Source: an uncultured Acholeplasmataceae bacterium (GTDB taxonomy: Bacteria > Bacillota_I > Bacilli_A > Acholeplasmatales > Acholeplasmataceae). Taken from it: a stretch of 34,328 bases of DNA. The number at the start of each line of letters is the position of its first letter. The first letter of the stretch is position 1. Positions 17,076-25,419 of this stretch are shown here, piece by piece. Both the position numbers and the translations under genes were made by a program. The stretch is from positions 1 through 34,328 of the forward strand of contig CAKMKH010000008.1 of assembly GCA_927441705.1 (NCBI GenBank), written 5' to 3'. The notes under the pieces are model-generated. The model was not told where the DNA came from. It made no database searches and saw nothing but the letters and a program-made list of their open reading frames with translations.

Positions 17076-18176
17076 ATGGAACGTTATGATGTAAACAAGA
17101 TGATTAATGAACTCAAACAATCAATTGAAGACTTTAAAAATGCTATTCAACCAGAAAAGCTGGAAAAAAAGTATATTGAACTTAATGAACTTATGCAACA
17201 ACCAGATTTTTGGTCAAATACCAATGAAGCCAAAAAGGTAACTAAAGCTGCAAATTCTATTAGAAGTAGAGTTGACCATTTAAATCAATTAAAAACTAAA
17301 GTAAAAAACTTAATTGACTGGGCAGAAATTTCCGAAGAACAAACAGAAGAATGGGAAATCTTAGAAACAGATTTACATGCATTAGAAAAAGAAATTAAAG
17401 CATTTGAATTAGAGACAATCCTTAATGGTACTTATGATGAAAATAATGCGATTATAGAAATTCACCCTGGTGCTGGTGGCACAGAGTCACAAGACTGGGC
17501 TGAAATGCTTTATCGTCTATATTCAAGATATGGTCAAAGGAAAAAATATAAAGTTGAAGTTCTTGATTATCAATCAGGTGATGAAGCTGGTATTAAAAGT
17601 GTTACAATGCTTGTTAAAGGACCATATGCGTATGGTTATTTAAAAGCTGAACGTGGTGTGCATCGTTTGGTAAGAATTTCTCCATTTGATTCAAATGCGA
17701 GAAGACATACCTCATTTGCTTCAATTGATGTTATTCCAGAAATAAATGATGAAATTGATGTAGATATCAAAGATGAAGATTTAAAAGTTGATGTTTATCG
17801 TTCAAGTGGAGCAGGTGGCCAATCTGTCAACACGACAGATTCAGCTGTAAGAATTACACATTTACCAACAAATATTGTTGTAACATGTCAAAATGAGAGA
17901 AGCCAACTAAAAAATAAAGAAACTGCGATGAGTCTTTTAAAAGCTAAATTAGCTATTGAAGAGATTAAAAGACAAGAAGCAGCAATTAAGGATATCAAAG
18001 GTGAACAAAAAGACATCGCTTGGGGATCACAAATAAGATCCTATGTATTTCACCCATATCAAATGGTTAAAGACCACAGAACGAATTATGAAGTTGGTAA
18101 TGTGGATTTAGTCATGGATGGAGATATCGATGGGTTTATTAATGCATACTTAAAAGCAGGTGATGCTAGTGAATAA
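17076..18176 (+). CDS. prfB: Peptide chain release factor 2 (RF2), no frameshift
   Basis: A 366-residue class I release factor that ends translation at UAA and UGA. Visible motifs are the stop-recognition tripeptide SPF in RISPFDSNARRHTSF and the catalytic SGAGGQSVNTTDSAVR with GGQ. The reading frame is open from an ATG at 17076, six bases after AGGAGG, to the end. The CTTTGA programmed-frameshift site that autoregulates RF2 in many bacteria, expected near codon 25, is not present. Having RF2 together with genes ending in TGA shows that UGA is a stop codon here. It overlaps the next gene by about 8 nt. Confidence 0.96.
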   Translation: MERYDVNKMINELKQSIEDFKNAIQPEKLEKKYIELNELMQQPDFWSNTNEAKKVTKAANSIRSRVDHLNQLKTKVKNLIDWAEISEEQTEEWEILETDLHALEKEIKAFELETILNGTYDENNAIIEIHPGAGGTESQDWAEMLYRLYSRYGQRKKYKVEVLDYQSGDEAGIKSVTMLVKGPYAYGYLKAERGVHRLVRISPFDSNARRHTSFASIDVIPEINDEIDVDIKDEDLKVDVYRSSGAGGQSVNTTDSAVRITHLPTNIVVTCQNERSQLKNKETAMSLLKAKLAIEEIKRQEAAIKDIKGEQKDIAWGSQIRSYVFHPYQMVKDHRTNYEVGNVDLVMDGDIDGFINAYLKAGDASE

Positions 18177-19041
18177 AATGAAAACATTAGAGATTTTAGA
18201 AATCACAGGAGGAGTTATCCTCCTGACTTTGGGTTTCTATTTTTTCTTATTACCACAAAATTTGGTGATTGGTGGTGTCATGGGTATATCTGTTTTACTT
18301 AGAAATGTTATACCTGTTTCAACATTCGTATTATCTGCAAACTTAGTTTTACTTGTTGTAGGACTTATTTTTTTAGGAAAAGCTTTTTTCTTAAAAACAG
18401 TTTATGCAACTTTACTACACCCTTTAATACTTTTAGTTTTAGAGTTAACTGTACCAGCTGATTTTTTTATGAAATTTATGATAGAAAGTCCATATATGGT
18501 ATCAGCTTTATTTGGAGCATTATTTGTTGGTGTAGGTTTAGGTATGGTCATTAGAAATAATGCAACTACTGGTGGTATTGACATCTTGCAAAATATGATG
18601 CATAAATTTTTACATATCCCTTTTACTTGGGCATTATATATCATTGATGGCACTATTATTGCGATTGCCTTATTTGTTGATTTTCAAGCAGGTTTATATG
18701 CGTTTGGAGCAATGTTATTAAGTGGTATGATCATTGATAGATTATCAATAGAAGGTCGTTCAGGTTTTACAGTATTTATTTTGACTAGTAAAACTCAAGA
18801 AATGCAAACTGAAATATATAATAAGTTAGACCGTGGTCTAACAAAGATAAAAGTTGTTGGTGGATACACAAACAAGGAAAAAGAAATGATTGTATGTACG
18901 ATAGATCGTATGCAACTTTATACATTTAAGCTTATTATAAAACGAATTGATCCAAATGCTTTTACATTTGTTACAAGAACAAAAGAAGCATTCGGATTTG
19001 GATTTAGTAAAGGAAGTGCGTCATGGAAAATAGAAAACTAG
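18169..19041 (+). CDS. YitT family membrane protein (DUF161 plus DUF2179)
   Basis: About 290 residues: five or six hydrophobic helices in the first 190 (for example GGVILLTLGFYFFLLP, then GVMGISVLL and the GGIDILQNMMHKF region), followed by a soluble DUF2179 domain of about 80 residues ending GFGFSKGS. The role of the YitT family is not established; a transport or signalling function is possible. The start is uncertain: GTG 18169 is best placed 5 nt after AGGTGAT, while ATG 18163 and ATG 18178 are in frame. It overlaps prfB at its start and the S41 peptidase by 19 nt at its end. Confidence 0.82.
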   Translation: MNKMKTLEILEITGGVILLTLGFYFFLLPQNLVIGGVMGISVLLRNVIPVSTFVLSANLVLLVVGLIFLGKAFFLKTVYATLLHPLILLVLELTVPADFFMKFMIESPYMVSALFGALFVGVGLGMVIRNNATTGGIDILQNMMHKFLHIPFTWALYIIDGTIIAIALFVDFQAGLYAFGAMLLSGMIIDRLSIEGRSGFTVFILTSKTQEMQTEIYNKLDRGLTKIKVVGGYTNKEKEMIVCTIDRMQLYTFKLIIKRIDPNAFTFVTRTKEAFGFGFSKGSASWKIEN

Positions 19042-20513
19042 GTATCATATTTATCTTAGCAATTGCCTTAGCGTTTTTTGCTGGATTTCAAGTTCAAACT
19101 TTTTTTGTTGATAATGAACCTGAACCATTTGTAGATGTCTATAGTGAAATCACAGAAGCATTAGATCGTTATTATTTATATGATTTGGAAAGTGATGAAA
19201 AACAAGCAGCTTTTCTTGCTCAAATGCAAGCGATAGTAAATTCTTATGCTGATGCTAATAATGACCCTTATACAAGATTATATGCTAGTCCTGCAGGTAT
19301 AGCACCCACCGATGCGGAGTCATATGTAGGCATGGGGATTACCATTCAAAATGAATTTGATTTCTTAAGAGTATTAGACGTGGTTTATCAAGGTCCTAGT
19401 TATAAGGTATTATATCCAAATGATTTAATTGTTGGGATTATGGAAGGTACTGAAAAACTATATTTCAAAGATTTGAGTGTTAATGTTCAACCAACTTCAT
19501 ATTTAGCTGGAACAATTGGTGAAGTTAAATCATTGATTGTTGTTAATCCTGAAGGTAATGAAGATATTGTTGAGATTACATATGAAGAAATTTTAACACC
19601 AACTGCATATCACCAAGTGATTGATGATAGCATTGGATATATTAAAATTTCAGAATTTTCTGGATATGTCAAAGATATTACTGAAGGTACTGCTAAAGTA
19701 TTTACTGATTCATTAAATGCTCTTGAAGCTCAAACTTTGAATGATGAAACAGATACATTAATTCTTGATTTGAGAAATAACCCGGGTGGCTCATTGAGTG
19801 CTCTTCATAATAATAATGCAAGTGGAGTTATACCTGGCATTATGCAATTACTACTAATTAAAGATGTAGAAAGACCATTGTTTTCAATGGTTAATAAAAA
19901 TGATATAACACTTACCTATCTAGGTGGATTAACTCAACCTAAAGTATATGATATAAAAGTTTTAGTAAATGAATATTCAGCTTCAGCTTCAGAAGTATTG
20001 GCTGCGGCACTAAGTGCGAATGGTGGATATGAACTATACGGTAATTTAACGTATGGAAAAGATGTTTATCAAAATACAGTCTCACTAACAACCATTGATT
20101 CGATGACTTACTATTTGACATATACTGAAGGTCATTGGTTATATGACATGGATAAAAAAGTTTCTGAATATCCTCTTGATGTTGAAATCATTGATCAAAT
20201 TGGCTATTATGAAATATACGATATGATGTATGAAAGAGAGTTATCAATAGATGATGTAGATGATTCACTGATTTCTTATCAGCAGTTTCTAAATGTCTAT
20301 TTCAATTTAGATGAAAATCAACTGATTAGAACTGATGGATACTTTGATCAGTCAACAGAAGATTATATAGCTCAATTCCAACAAGAGAATAATTTATCAT
20401 TAACAAGAAAACTTGATTTAGAAACAGCAAGACATATGTTTGATTTATTAAAACAATATCAAAATGAAATTGAATATGACACACAACTTCAAACACTTAT
20501 AGGAATGATTTAA
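19023..20513 (+). CDS. S41-family carboxyl-terminal processing peptidase with C-terminal peptidoglycan-binding-like domain
   Basis: A 496-residue membrane-anchored serine protease of the CtpA/Prc group. An uncleaved signal anchor (about 6-28) is followed by an N-terminal helical part, a divergent PDZ region (about 95-185) and the S41 catalytic domain (about 190-395). The dyad is visible: middle Ser of SASASE (Ser321) and the Lys of TYGKDVYQ (Lys346), exactly 25 residues apart as in E. coli Prc. The strand DLRNNPGG is also conserved. The last about 75 residues (GYFDQSTEDYIAQFQQENNL) look like a PG_binding_1 helical repeat. Substrates are unknown. It overlaps the YitT gene and runs directly into recX. 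Confidence 0.9.
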   Translation: MENRKLGIIFILAIALAFFAGFQVQTFFVDNEPEPFVDVYSEITEALDRYYLYDLESDEKQAAFLAQMQAIVNSYADANNDPYTRLYASPAGIAPTDAESYVGMGITIQNEFDFLRVLDVVYQGPSYKVLYPNDLIVGIMEGTEKLYFKDLSVNVQPTSYLAGTIGEVKSLIVVNPEGNEDIVEITYEEILTPTAYHQVIDDSIGYIKISEFSGYVKDITEGTAKVFTDSLNALEAQTLNDETDTLILDLRNNPGGSLSALHNNNASGVIPGIMQLLLIKDVERPLFSMVNKNDITLTYLGGLTQPKVYDIKVLVNEYSASASEVLAAALSANGGYELYGNLTYGKDVYQNTVSLTTIDSMTYYLTYTEGHWLYDMDKKVSEYPLDVEIIDQIGYYEIYDMMYERELSIDDVDDSLISYQQFLNVYFNLDENQLIRTDGYFDQSTEDYIAQFQQENNLSLTRKLDLETARHMFDLLKQYQNEIEYDTQLQTLIGMI

Positions 20514-20517
20514 GTCT

Positions 20518-21294
20518 ATGAAAACTATTACTGAAATCAAGAAATTAAAAAATGGATATAAAGTTTTATTTAATGATGATACCGAGTCTATAAATGTAGA
20601 GCTTGATATATATTTTAAGTTTCATTTAAAGCCTGGACTCACATTAGATCAAGCGACATATCAAAAAATGATTTTAGAGAATAATGAACTTTTTTATATG
20701 CGTCTAGGCATACTTAGACTAAAGAAAATGCAAACAGAAAAAGAGTTATACGATTATTTAATTGAAAAAGGATGTATGAAAGCATTAGCAAAAAAGCTGA
20801 TGACATATTATAAAGACAGAAGATACATCAATGATCAAGAATACGCAAAAATCTATATAGATATAAAAAAGAACCAATCTGGTCCACAAATGCTGAAATC
20901 CAATTTAGAAAAAAAGGGAATAGATCTAGATATTATCGATAATTTATTAAAAAATGTCGATCAAGAAGAAATCCTAACTAGACTTATTTCAAAAAAAATA
21001 ACTACAACTAAACATAAGACCAAAAAACAAGTATTGTTGACCACAAAAGCCCATTTTTTATCCAAAGGATTTCAAAGTGATTTAATTGATAATGTTTTAG
21101 AAAAAACCAGTAAAAACATGAATTTTAATGATGCTGAGTTATTATCAAAAACTTTTGACAAATACTACTTGAAATTTAAAGATAAAAAGTCGGGTTACGA
21201 GTTGAAATCAATGATTAAGCAAAAACTTTATCAAAAAGGGTTTAATTTAACAGATATTGAAAACATATTTATAGATAAAGACGTTCTATCATGA
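20518..21294 (+). CDS. recX: Regulatory protein RecX
   Basis: A 258-residue protein made of three-helix repeats, with RLGILRLKKMQTEKELYDYLIEKG and DRRYINDQEYAKIYI as the most typical RecX segments. In other bacteria RecX binds RecA filaments and tunes their activity. The N-terminal about 60 residues form a beta-rich extension as in Firmicutes RecX. No recA lies nearby in this window. It starts 4 nt after the S41 peptidase stop and is the last gene of the secA-recX run; its TGA stop codon sits inside a terminator stem. Confidence 0.88.
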   Translation: MKTITEIKKLKNGYKVLFNDDTESINVELDIYFKFHLKPGLTLDQATYQKMILENNELFYMRLGILRLKKMQTEKELYDYLIEKGCMKALAKKLMTYYKDRRYINDQEYAKIYIDIKKNQSGPQMLKSNLEKKGIDLDIIDNLLKNVDQEEILTRLISKKITTTKHKTKKQVLLTTKAHFLSKGFQSDLIDNVLEKTSKNMNFNDAELLSKTFDKYYLKFKDKKSGYELKSMIKQKLYQKGFNLTDIENIFIDKDVLS

Positions 21295-21316
21295 TAAAAT
21301 CATGGTAGAACTTTTT
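21283..21316 (+). terminator. Rho-independent terminator overlapping the recX stop
   Basis: A 13-bp stem, 21283-21295 with 21299-21311, holds one G-T pair and a three-base AAA loop. A run of five T follows. The recX TGA codon (21292-21294) lies within the left arm. Confidence 0.85.
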
Positions 21317-21331
21317 ATTAGGAGATTGTCT

Positions 21332-22804
21332 ATGATTCTATGGAAAAATGGATTTATACATACTTTAAAATACGAAGATGAAATACATTATAAAATGGCG
21401 ACTGAAGATGGATTGATTATTGGATTTGATGATGAGATTAAAAACCTATCATTTGATCAAGAAATAGATCTAAAAAATAATCATTTGTATCCAGGTTTTG
21501 TTGATAGTCATCTACATATCGTTGGGTACGGACAAAAGCTTTCAGTTATTGACATTAGTGATTATAAAGATCAATCTAGCTTGCTTGAATACCTTAAGCA
21601 ACAAGTCAATCTTAATCACACTTTTTATGAAGGTTATCATAATATTAATATAACAAAAGACATGTTAAATGAACTCTTAAGTGATAAACCACTTATTTTA
21701 AGACATCGTGATTATCACAGTGTCACAGTAAATGATTTTGTGTTAAATGAAACCAATCTTAAAAGTAAAACGGGATATCTAACTGAAGATGATGCAAAAT
21801 TAGTTTTAGCTAAATATCAGACATATGATCATCAAGATATAGTTGATATGATTGATAAGTCGATTTCAAAGTTATATCAATATGGTATTACAGGTGGACA
21901 TTCAGATGATTTATTTTATTTTAACGGATATCATGACACACTAAATGCTTATCGTGAAGTTTTGAGTCGAAAACCATTTAGAGCACATTTGCTTATGCAT
22001 TATAAAATATTAGATGATTATATAAAAGCAAAAGATAAGTTTTTAGATCAAAATGAATATTTACAATTAGGCGCAGTTAAAATATTTTATGATGGTACAT
22101 TATCGTCAAAAACTGCACTTTTATACTATCCATATAAACATGAAGACCATCAAGGTATTCGTATGTTTGAAAAAAATGATTTGGAAAGTCTAGTAAAAAA
22201 GGTTAGAAAACAAAATCTTCCTTTAGCTATCCATATTATAGGTGACCTTGCTTTAGAAGAAACGATTAGTTTATTAAAAAAATACCCACCTAGAAAAGGG
22301 CTACATGATAGAATCATTCATGCATCATTAGCAAGCTTAAACACAATTAAAATGATGGAACATATGCCACTTATTATAGACATTCAACCACAATTTATCA
22401 CATCTGATTTACCAGATGTTCTAGATTTGTTTTCAAAAAATCCTGAATATATATATCCTTTTAAAACCTTTTTGAAGCATCACTTAACGATATGTGGATC
22501 AAGTGATGCACCAGTTGAGATACCTAATCCATTTTTAGGTATGTATGCAGCAATATATAGAAATTTATGCGACCAATCAGTTTTTCAGGAATCAGAAAGA
22601 CTTTCACATTACGAAGCTTTAAAGCTATATACGACTTATGCAAATATTCCTACTTACAAAGCGAATAGAGGTCTATTAGATAAAGGATATATTGCGGATT
22701 TTACAGTTTTATCAAAAGACTTTTTGAAGCTTGAAGCTGATGATTTCTTTAAAGATTTAGTCGAAATGACAGTGATTAATGAAAAAATAGTTTACACGAA
22801 GTGA
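21332..22804 (+). CDS. Amidohydrolase family protein (YtcJ-like, Amidohydro_3)
   Basis: A 490-residue metal-dependent hydrolase. The N-terminal beta-sandwich part leads into YPGFVDSHLHIVGYG, the HxH metal site of the amidohydrolase barrel. Further expected ligands are in LAIHIIGDLALEE and DRIIHASL, and the barrel ends with the catalytic Asp in CGSSDAPVE. The C-terminal GYIADFTVLSKD closes the sandwich domain. Substrates of YtcJ-like enzymes are mostly unknown, so none is assigned. The ATG at 21332 follows AGGAGAT; an in-frame ATG at 21302 falls inside the preceding terminator and is rejected. It has only the short gap to recX for its own promoter. Confidence 0.87.
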   Translation: MILWKNGFIHTLKYEDEIHYKMATEDGLIIGFDDEIKNLSFDQEIDLKNNHLYPGFVDSHLHIVGYGQKLSVIDISDYKDQSSLLEYLKQQVNLNHTFYEGYHNINITKDMLNELLSDKPLILRHRDYHSVTVNDFVLNETNLKSKTGYLTEDDAKLVLAKYQTYDHQDIVDMIDKSISKLYQYGITGGHSDDLFYFNGYHDTLNAYREVLSRKPFRAHLLMHYKILDDYIKAKDKFLDQNEYLQLGAVKIFYDGTLSSKTALLYYPYKHEDHQGIRMFEKNDLESLVKKVRKQNLPLAIHIIGDLALEETISLLKKYPPRKGLHDRIIHASLASLNTIKMMEHMPLIIDIQPQFITSDLPDVLDLFSKNPEYIYPFKTFLKHHLTICGSSDAPVEIPNPFLGMYAAIYRNLCDQSVFQESERLSHYEALKLYTTYANIPTYKANRGLLDKGYIADFTVLSKDFLKLEADDFFKDLVEMTVINEKIVYTK

Positions 22805-22809
22805 ATTGC

Positions 22810-22838
22810 TTGTATACATAAAAATTTACTGTTAAAAT
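22810..22838 (+). promoter_or_regulatory. Promoter of the DsbA-like gene
   Basis: TTGTAT at 22810-22815, a 17-nt spacer, and TAAAAT at 22833-22838 with a TGT extended -10 directly before it. The start of transcription would be about 20 nt upstream of the coding sequence. Confidence 0.72.
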
Positions 22839-22863
22839 GTAGACATTAAGGGGTTGAAAAAAC

Positions 22864-23511
22864 ATGAAAATTGAATTTTGGTTAGACTATCTATGCCCAA
22901 AGTGTTATTTGCAACATCAAACCATAGAATCGATGCTTAAAAATTATGAAATACATGATTTAGAATTAATTTATCGTAGCTATGAAATGGTTGAAGATGA
23001 GCATTTTGACGTAACTCAATCATATGAAAACTTTATTGCAACTTATAAAAAAATGGATGTTTCAGAAGTAAATGAATTTTTAAAAAATGAGAGTATTGAT
23101 CTTTCGCTATTTAAAATTCATGATGTGCATCGCATGGCACACTTAGCTAAGAAGAAGAAAGTATCAAGACTGTTCAATCAGCTTGTATTTGAAGCAATTT
23201 ATAAAGATCGACTAGATTTAAGCAACAAAGAAAATTTAAAACAAGTAAGTTTAAATGCTGGATTAGAGGAAAATGAAATAGATGAAGTATTATCATCAAA
23301 TAAATTTACAAGTCAAGTCATATCAAATCGTGAAAATGCCCAATTAAAAGGTATCTATGATTTACCATTTCTTCGAATAAATGGTGAGACGAAACTAAGA
23401 GGGCTCCAATCTGAACAAGAATTAGTCAATGCATTGAATCAATCGTTTATTCACTTTAATGAAACTGAGTTTTGTGAAGGTGAACATTGTGTAAGGAAAA
23501 AAAGACAATAA
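22864..23511 (+). CDS. DsbA/FrnE-family thiol-disulfide oxidoreductase
   Basis: A 215-residue thioredoxin-fold protein of the DsbA-like FrnE group. The redox motif C11-P-K-C14 follows the first strand (IEFWLDYLCPKC). A helical insertion holds HRMAHLAKKKK, and the second half of the thioredoxin fold ends with GIYDLPFLRINGE, including the cis-Pro loop. The tail carries an extra pair of cysteines, FCEGEHC, which could bind metal or shuttle disulfides. No signal peptide is seen, so it is probably cytoplasmic. It has its own promoter and terminator and is thus monocistronic. Some FrnE proteins are linked to oxidative stress; the substrate here is unknown. Confidence 0.85.
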   Translation: MKIEFWLDYLCPKCYLQHQTIESMLKNYEIHDLELIYRSYEMVEDEHFDVTQSYENFIATYKKMDVSEVNEFLKNESIDLSLFKIHDVHRMAHLAKKKKVSRLFNQLVFEAIYKDRLDLSNKENLKQVSLNAGLEENEIDEVLSSNKFTSQVISNRENAQLKGIYDLPFLRINGETKLRGLQSEQELVNALNQSFIHFNETEFCEGEHCVRKKRQ

Positions 23512-23532
23512 ATCCTTTTTTAGGATTTTTTT
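23510..23532 (+). terminator. Rho-independent terminator after the DsbA-like gene
   Basis: AAATCCT (23510-23516) pairs with AGGATTT (23522-23528) around a T loop and continues into a T-run. It begins within the stop codon. Confidence 0.75.
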
Positions 23533-23555
23533 GCTGTAAAAGGGTAAAAAAACGC

Positions 23556-23573
23556 GATAATTTACTAATTATC
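23556..23573 (+). promoter_or_regulatory. Perfect inverted repeat upstream of the DEAD-box helicase gene
   Basis: GATAATT (23556-23562) and AATTATC (23567-23573) are perfect inverted copies around TACT. They lie about 20 nt before a weak -10-like TATGAT (23592-23597), so they could be an operator. No regulator can be named. Confidence 0.35.
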
Positions 23574-23632
23574 TAGCATTTTATCGACTTATATGATATA
23601 GTTAGTAAGGTTAAAAAGAATTGAGGAAAAAG

Positions 23633-25330
23633 ATGAATATATTATTTAATGATTTACCAATTTTGGAAGAAACAAAACAAGCCATTCAGGCTTTAGGATT
23701 AGTTGAAACAACAGACATTCAACATCACACGATTTTTAAAATGTTAGAGAAAAAAGATTTAATTGGGCAAGCACAAACAGGAACAGGGAAAACATTCGCT
23801 TTTGCTATTCCGATGATTGAACATATAGATCCAAAAAACAAAAACATTCAAGGGCTAGTTATATGCCCTACTAGAGAATTAACTTTGCAAGTTTATAAGG
23901 AATTTATAAAATTAATCAAATTTAACAAGGATATAAGAATCACATCTATCTATGGTGGAGAATCTTATCAAAAACAATTTAAAGCACTTGCGAATCATCC
24001 ACATATTGTGGTTGCGACTCCAGGTAGAGCTATTGATCATTTAAATCGTAAAACAATCGATTTATCTCATTTAGATATGCTTATTATGGATGAAGCAGAT
24101 GAAATGCTTAAGATGGGGTTTCAAGAAGATTTAGAAACACTTTTAAAAGATACACCACAGGATAGACAAACTGCGTTATTTTCAGCAACTATTCCAGCGT
24201 TTATCAAAGAAGTAGCTAAAAAATATCAAAAAAATCCAGAAATCATAAAAATTAAAACAGAATCGTTAACAGTAGATAAAATTGAACAATTTTATTATAT
24301 GATTAAAAAATCTGATCGTGACCAACTATTGTTACGTGTATTAGATTACAATAATCCAAGTTCAGCAATTATTTTTGCAAACACAAAAAAAGATGTTGAT
24401 CATATTGCAGCATTCCTACAAAAGTATAATTTCGAAGCTGATGCACTTCATGGCGATTTAAAACAATCTCAAAGAGATTATGTCATGAATAGATTTAGAT
24501 CAAGACAATTAACTTTATTAGTAGCAACTGATGTTGCAGCTAGAGGATTAGATATTTCTCACGTAGATGTTGTATTTAATTATGAATTACCATTTGAAGA
24601 TGAAATCTATGTGCACCGTATTGGCCGTACTGGTCGTGCTGGTGAATCAGGAAAATCAATTTCATTTGTTTATCCTTCAATGAGAGGTAAACTCATGATG
24701 ATTGAAAGATTTATAAAACTAAAAATGGTAGAATTAGAAATTCCGTCTTTAGTTGAAATCAAACAAAAACAAGATGAAGTATTAATTGAAACTGTAAAAC
24801 ATTACACAGACACTAAATCTCAAGACTATTCGGAAATGATAAATAATTTAGTTGCAGAAGGCTATGATAAAGATGATATTATATCGTCTTTAGTAGAAAG
24901 ACTTTCTAAACAAACTAAAGAATATGAAGATATTTCTAAACCAAGAACAAAACAAGACTCATTCGAACAAAAAGGTTCTAGAAATAATAGCAATAGACGT
25001 GATAGAAATTCAGGTAGTAGAGATCAAAGGGATTCAAGTGGTAGAGATCAAAGAGATTCAAGTAGAGGTAGAAGCCAAAGAGGTTCTCAAGACAACACTT
25101 ACTATACCGCTGTTATGAATGTTGGTAAAAATGATGGACTTAGAGCTCCACATTTAATTGATTATTTAAAGAAAAATGCTGACATGTATCCAAAAAATAT
25201 TGGCGACATTGATATACAAGATAATCAGACCGAATTTCAAATTCACATAAAAGCTGTTAAAAGGCTTGACCAACTTACGGATAAAATATTTAAAGGCCGT
25301 AAATTAAAGTTCAAAATAACAAAAAAATAA
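23633..25330 (+). CDS. DEAD-box ATP-dependent RNA helicase (CshA/DeaD type)
   Basis: A 565-residue RNA helicase for RNA unwinding in ribosome assembly and mRNA decay. Visible motifs: Q motif (TTDIQHHTI), motif I AQTGTGKT at about 46-53, PTREL, TPGR, DEAD at 153-156, SAT, then in lobe two HGDLKQ, ATDVAARGLD and HRIGRTGRAG. After residue 440 comes an Arg/Asp/Ser-rich linker with a tandem GRDQRDSS repeat. The last about 75 residues form a DbpA-like RRM (AVMNVGKNDGL to KLKFKI). This architecture resembles cold-inducible DeaD/CshA proteins. The ATG at 23633 lies 6 nt after GAGG; an upstream TTG in frame is rejected. It is followed by the jet operon. Confidence 0.95.
   Translation: MNILFNDLPILEETKQAIQALGLVETTDIQHHTIFKMLEKKDLIGQAQTGTGKTFAFAIPMIEHIDPKNKNIQGLVICPTRELTLQVYKEFIKLIKFNKDIRITSIYGGESYQKQFKALANHPHIVVATPGRAIDHLNRKTIDLSHLDMLIMDEADEMLKMGFQEDLETLLKDTPQDRQTALFSATIPAFIKEVAKKYQKNPEIIKIKTESLTVDKIEQFYYMIKKSDRDQLLLRVLDYNNPSSAIIFANTKKDVDHIAAFLQKYNFEADALHGDLKQSQRDYVMNRFRSRQLTLLVATDVAARGLDISHVDVVFNYELPFEDEIYVHRIGRTGRAGESGKSISFVYPSMRGKLMMIERFIKLKMVELEIPSLVEIKQKQDEVLIETVKHYTDTKSQDYSEMINNLVAEGYDKDDIISSLVERLSKQTKEYEDISKPRTKQDSFEQKGSRNNSNRRDRNSGSRDQRDSSGRDQRDSSRGRSQRGSQDNTYYTAVMNVGKNDGLRAPHLIDYLKKNADMYPKNIGDIDIQDNQTEFQIHIKAVKRLDQLTDKIFKGRKLKFKITKK
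25019..25066 (+). repeat. Two tandem 24-bp repeats in the helicase linker
   Basis: Units 25019-25042 and 25043-25066 both begin AGAGATCAAAG and both encode RDQRDSS plus one residue, with three or four base differences. They lie in frame in the low-complexity linker, so copy-number change would only lengthen the linker. Confidence 0.7.
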
Positions 25331-25349
25331 TTGGATAATTAATAGAAAA

Positions 25350-25370
25350 TATGAACATTTCATGATACAA
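25350..25370 (+). promoter_or_regulatory. Candidate jetA promoter with an overlapping inverted repeat
   Basis: TACAAT at 25365-25370 preceded by TGA gives an extended -10. Its -35 (TAGAAA, 25342-25347) is poor. The perfect repeat ATGAA-CAT-TTCAT (25350-25362) lies between them. The predicted start falls near 25377, leaving a leader of about 43 nt. Confidence 0.35.
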
Positions 25371-25395
25371 TAAATATGGAATTTCATATTTTTTT
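25371..25395 (+). terminator. AU-rich hairpin and T-run between the helicase and jetA
   Basis: AAATATG (25371-25377) pairs with CATATTT (25385-25391) around a seven-base loop and is followed by T. The stem is almost all A-T, so it may be a weak terminator for the helicase gene that allows some read-through. Confidence 0.5.
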
Positions 25396-25419
25396 ATTTA
25401 TAATAAAAGGAGGACTTAC

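Noticed and set aside
17130-17170. Programmed frameshift in prfB
   Set aside because: No in-frame TGA or CTTTGA is present where the frameshift should be.
25019-25066. Short repeats as a CRISPR array
   Set aside because: They are directly tandem without spacers and lie in frame within a coding linker; no CRISPR array is seen anywhere in the window.
24924-25118. A 64-residue + strand frame inside the helicase linker
   Set aside because: It is a frame-shifted reading of the repetitive RDQRDSS linker, with repetitive Ile/Glu/Val content.
25399-25404. TATAAT just before the jetA ribosome-binding site as a promoter
   Set aside because: Transcription would begin inside the AAAGGAGG site, leaving no usable leader.
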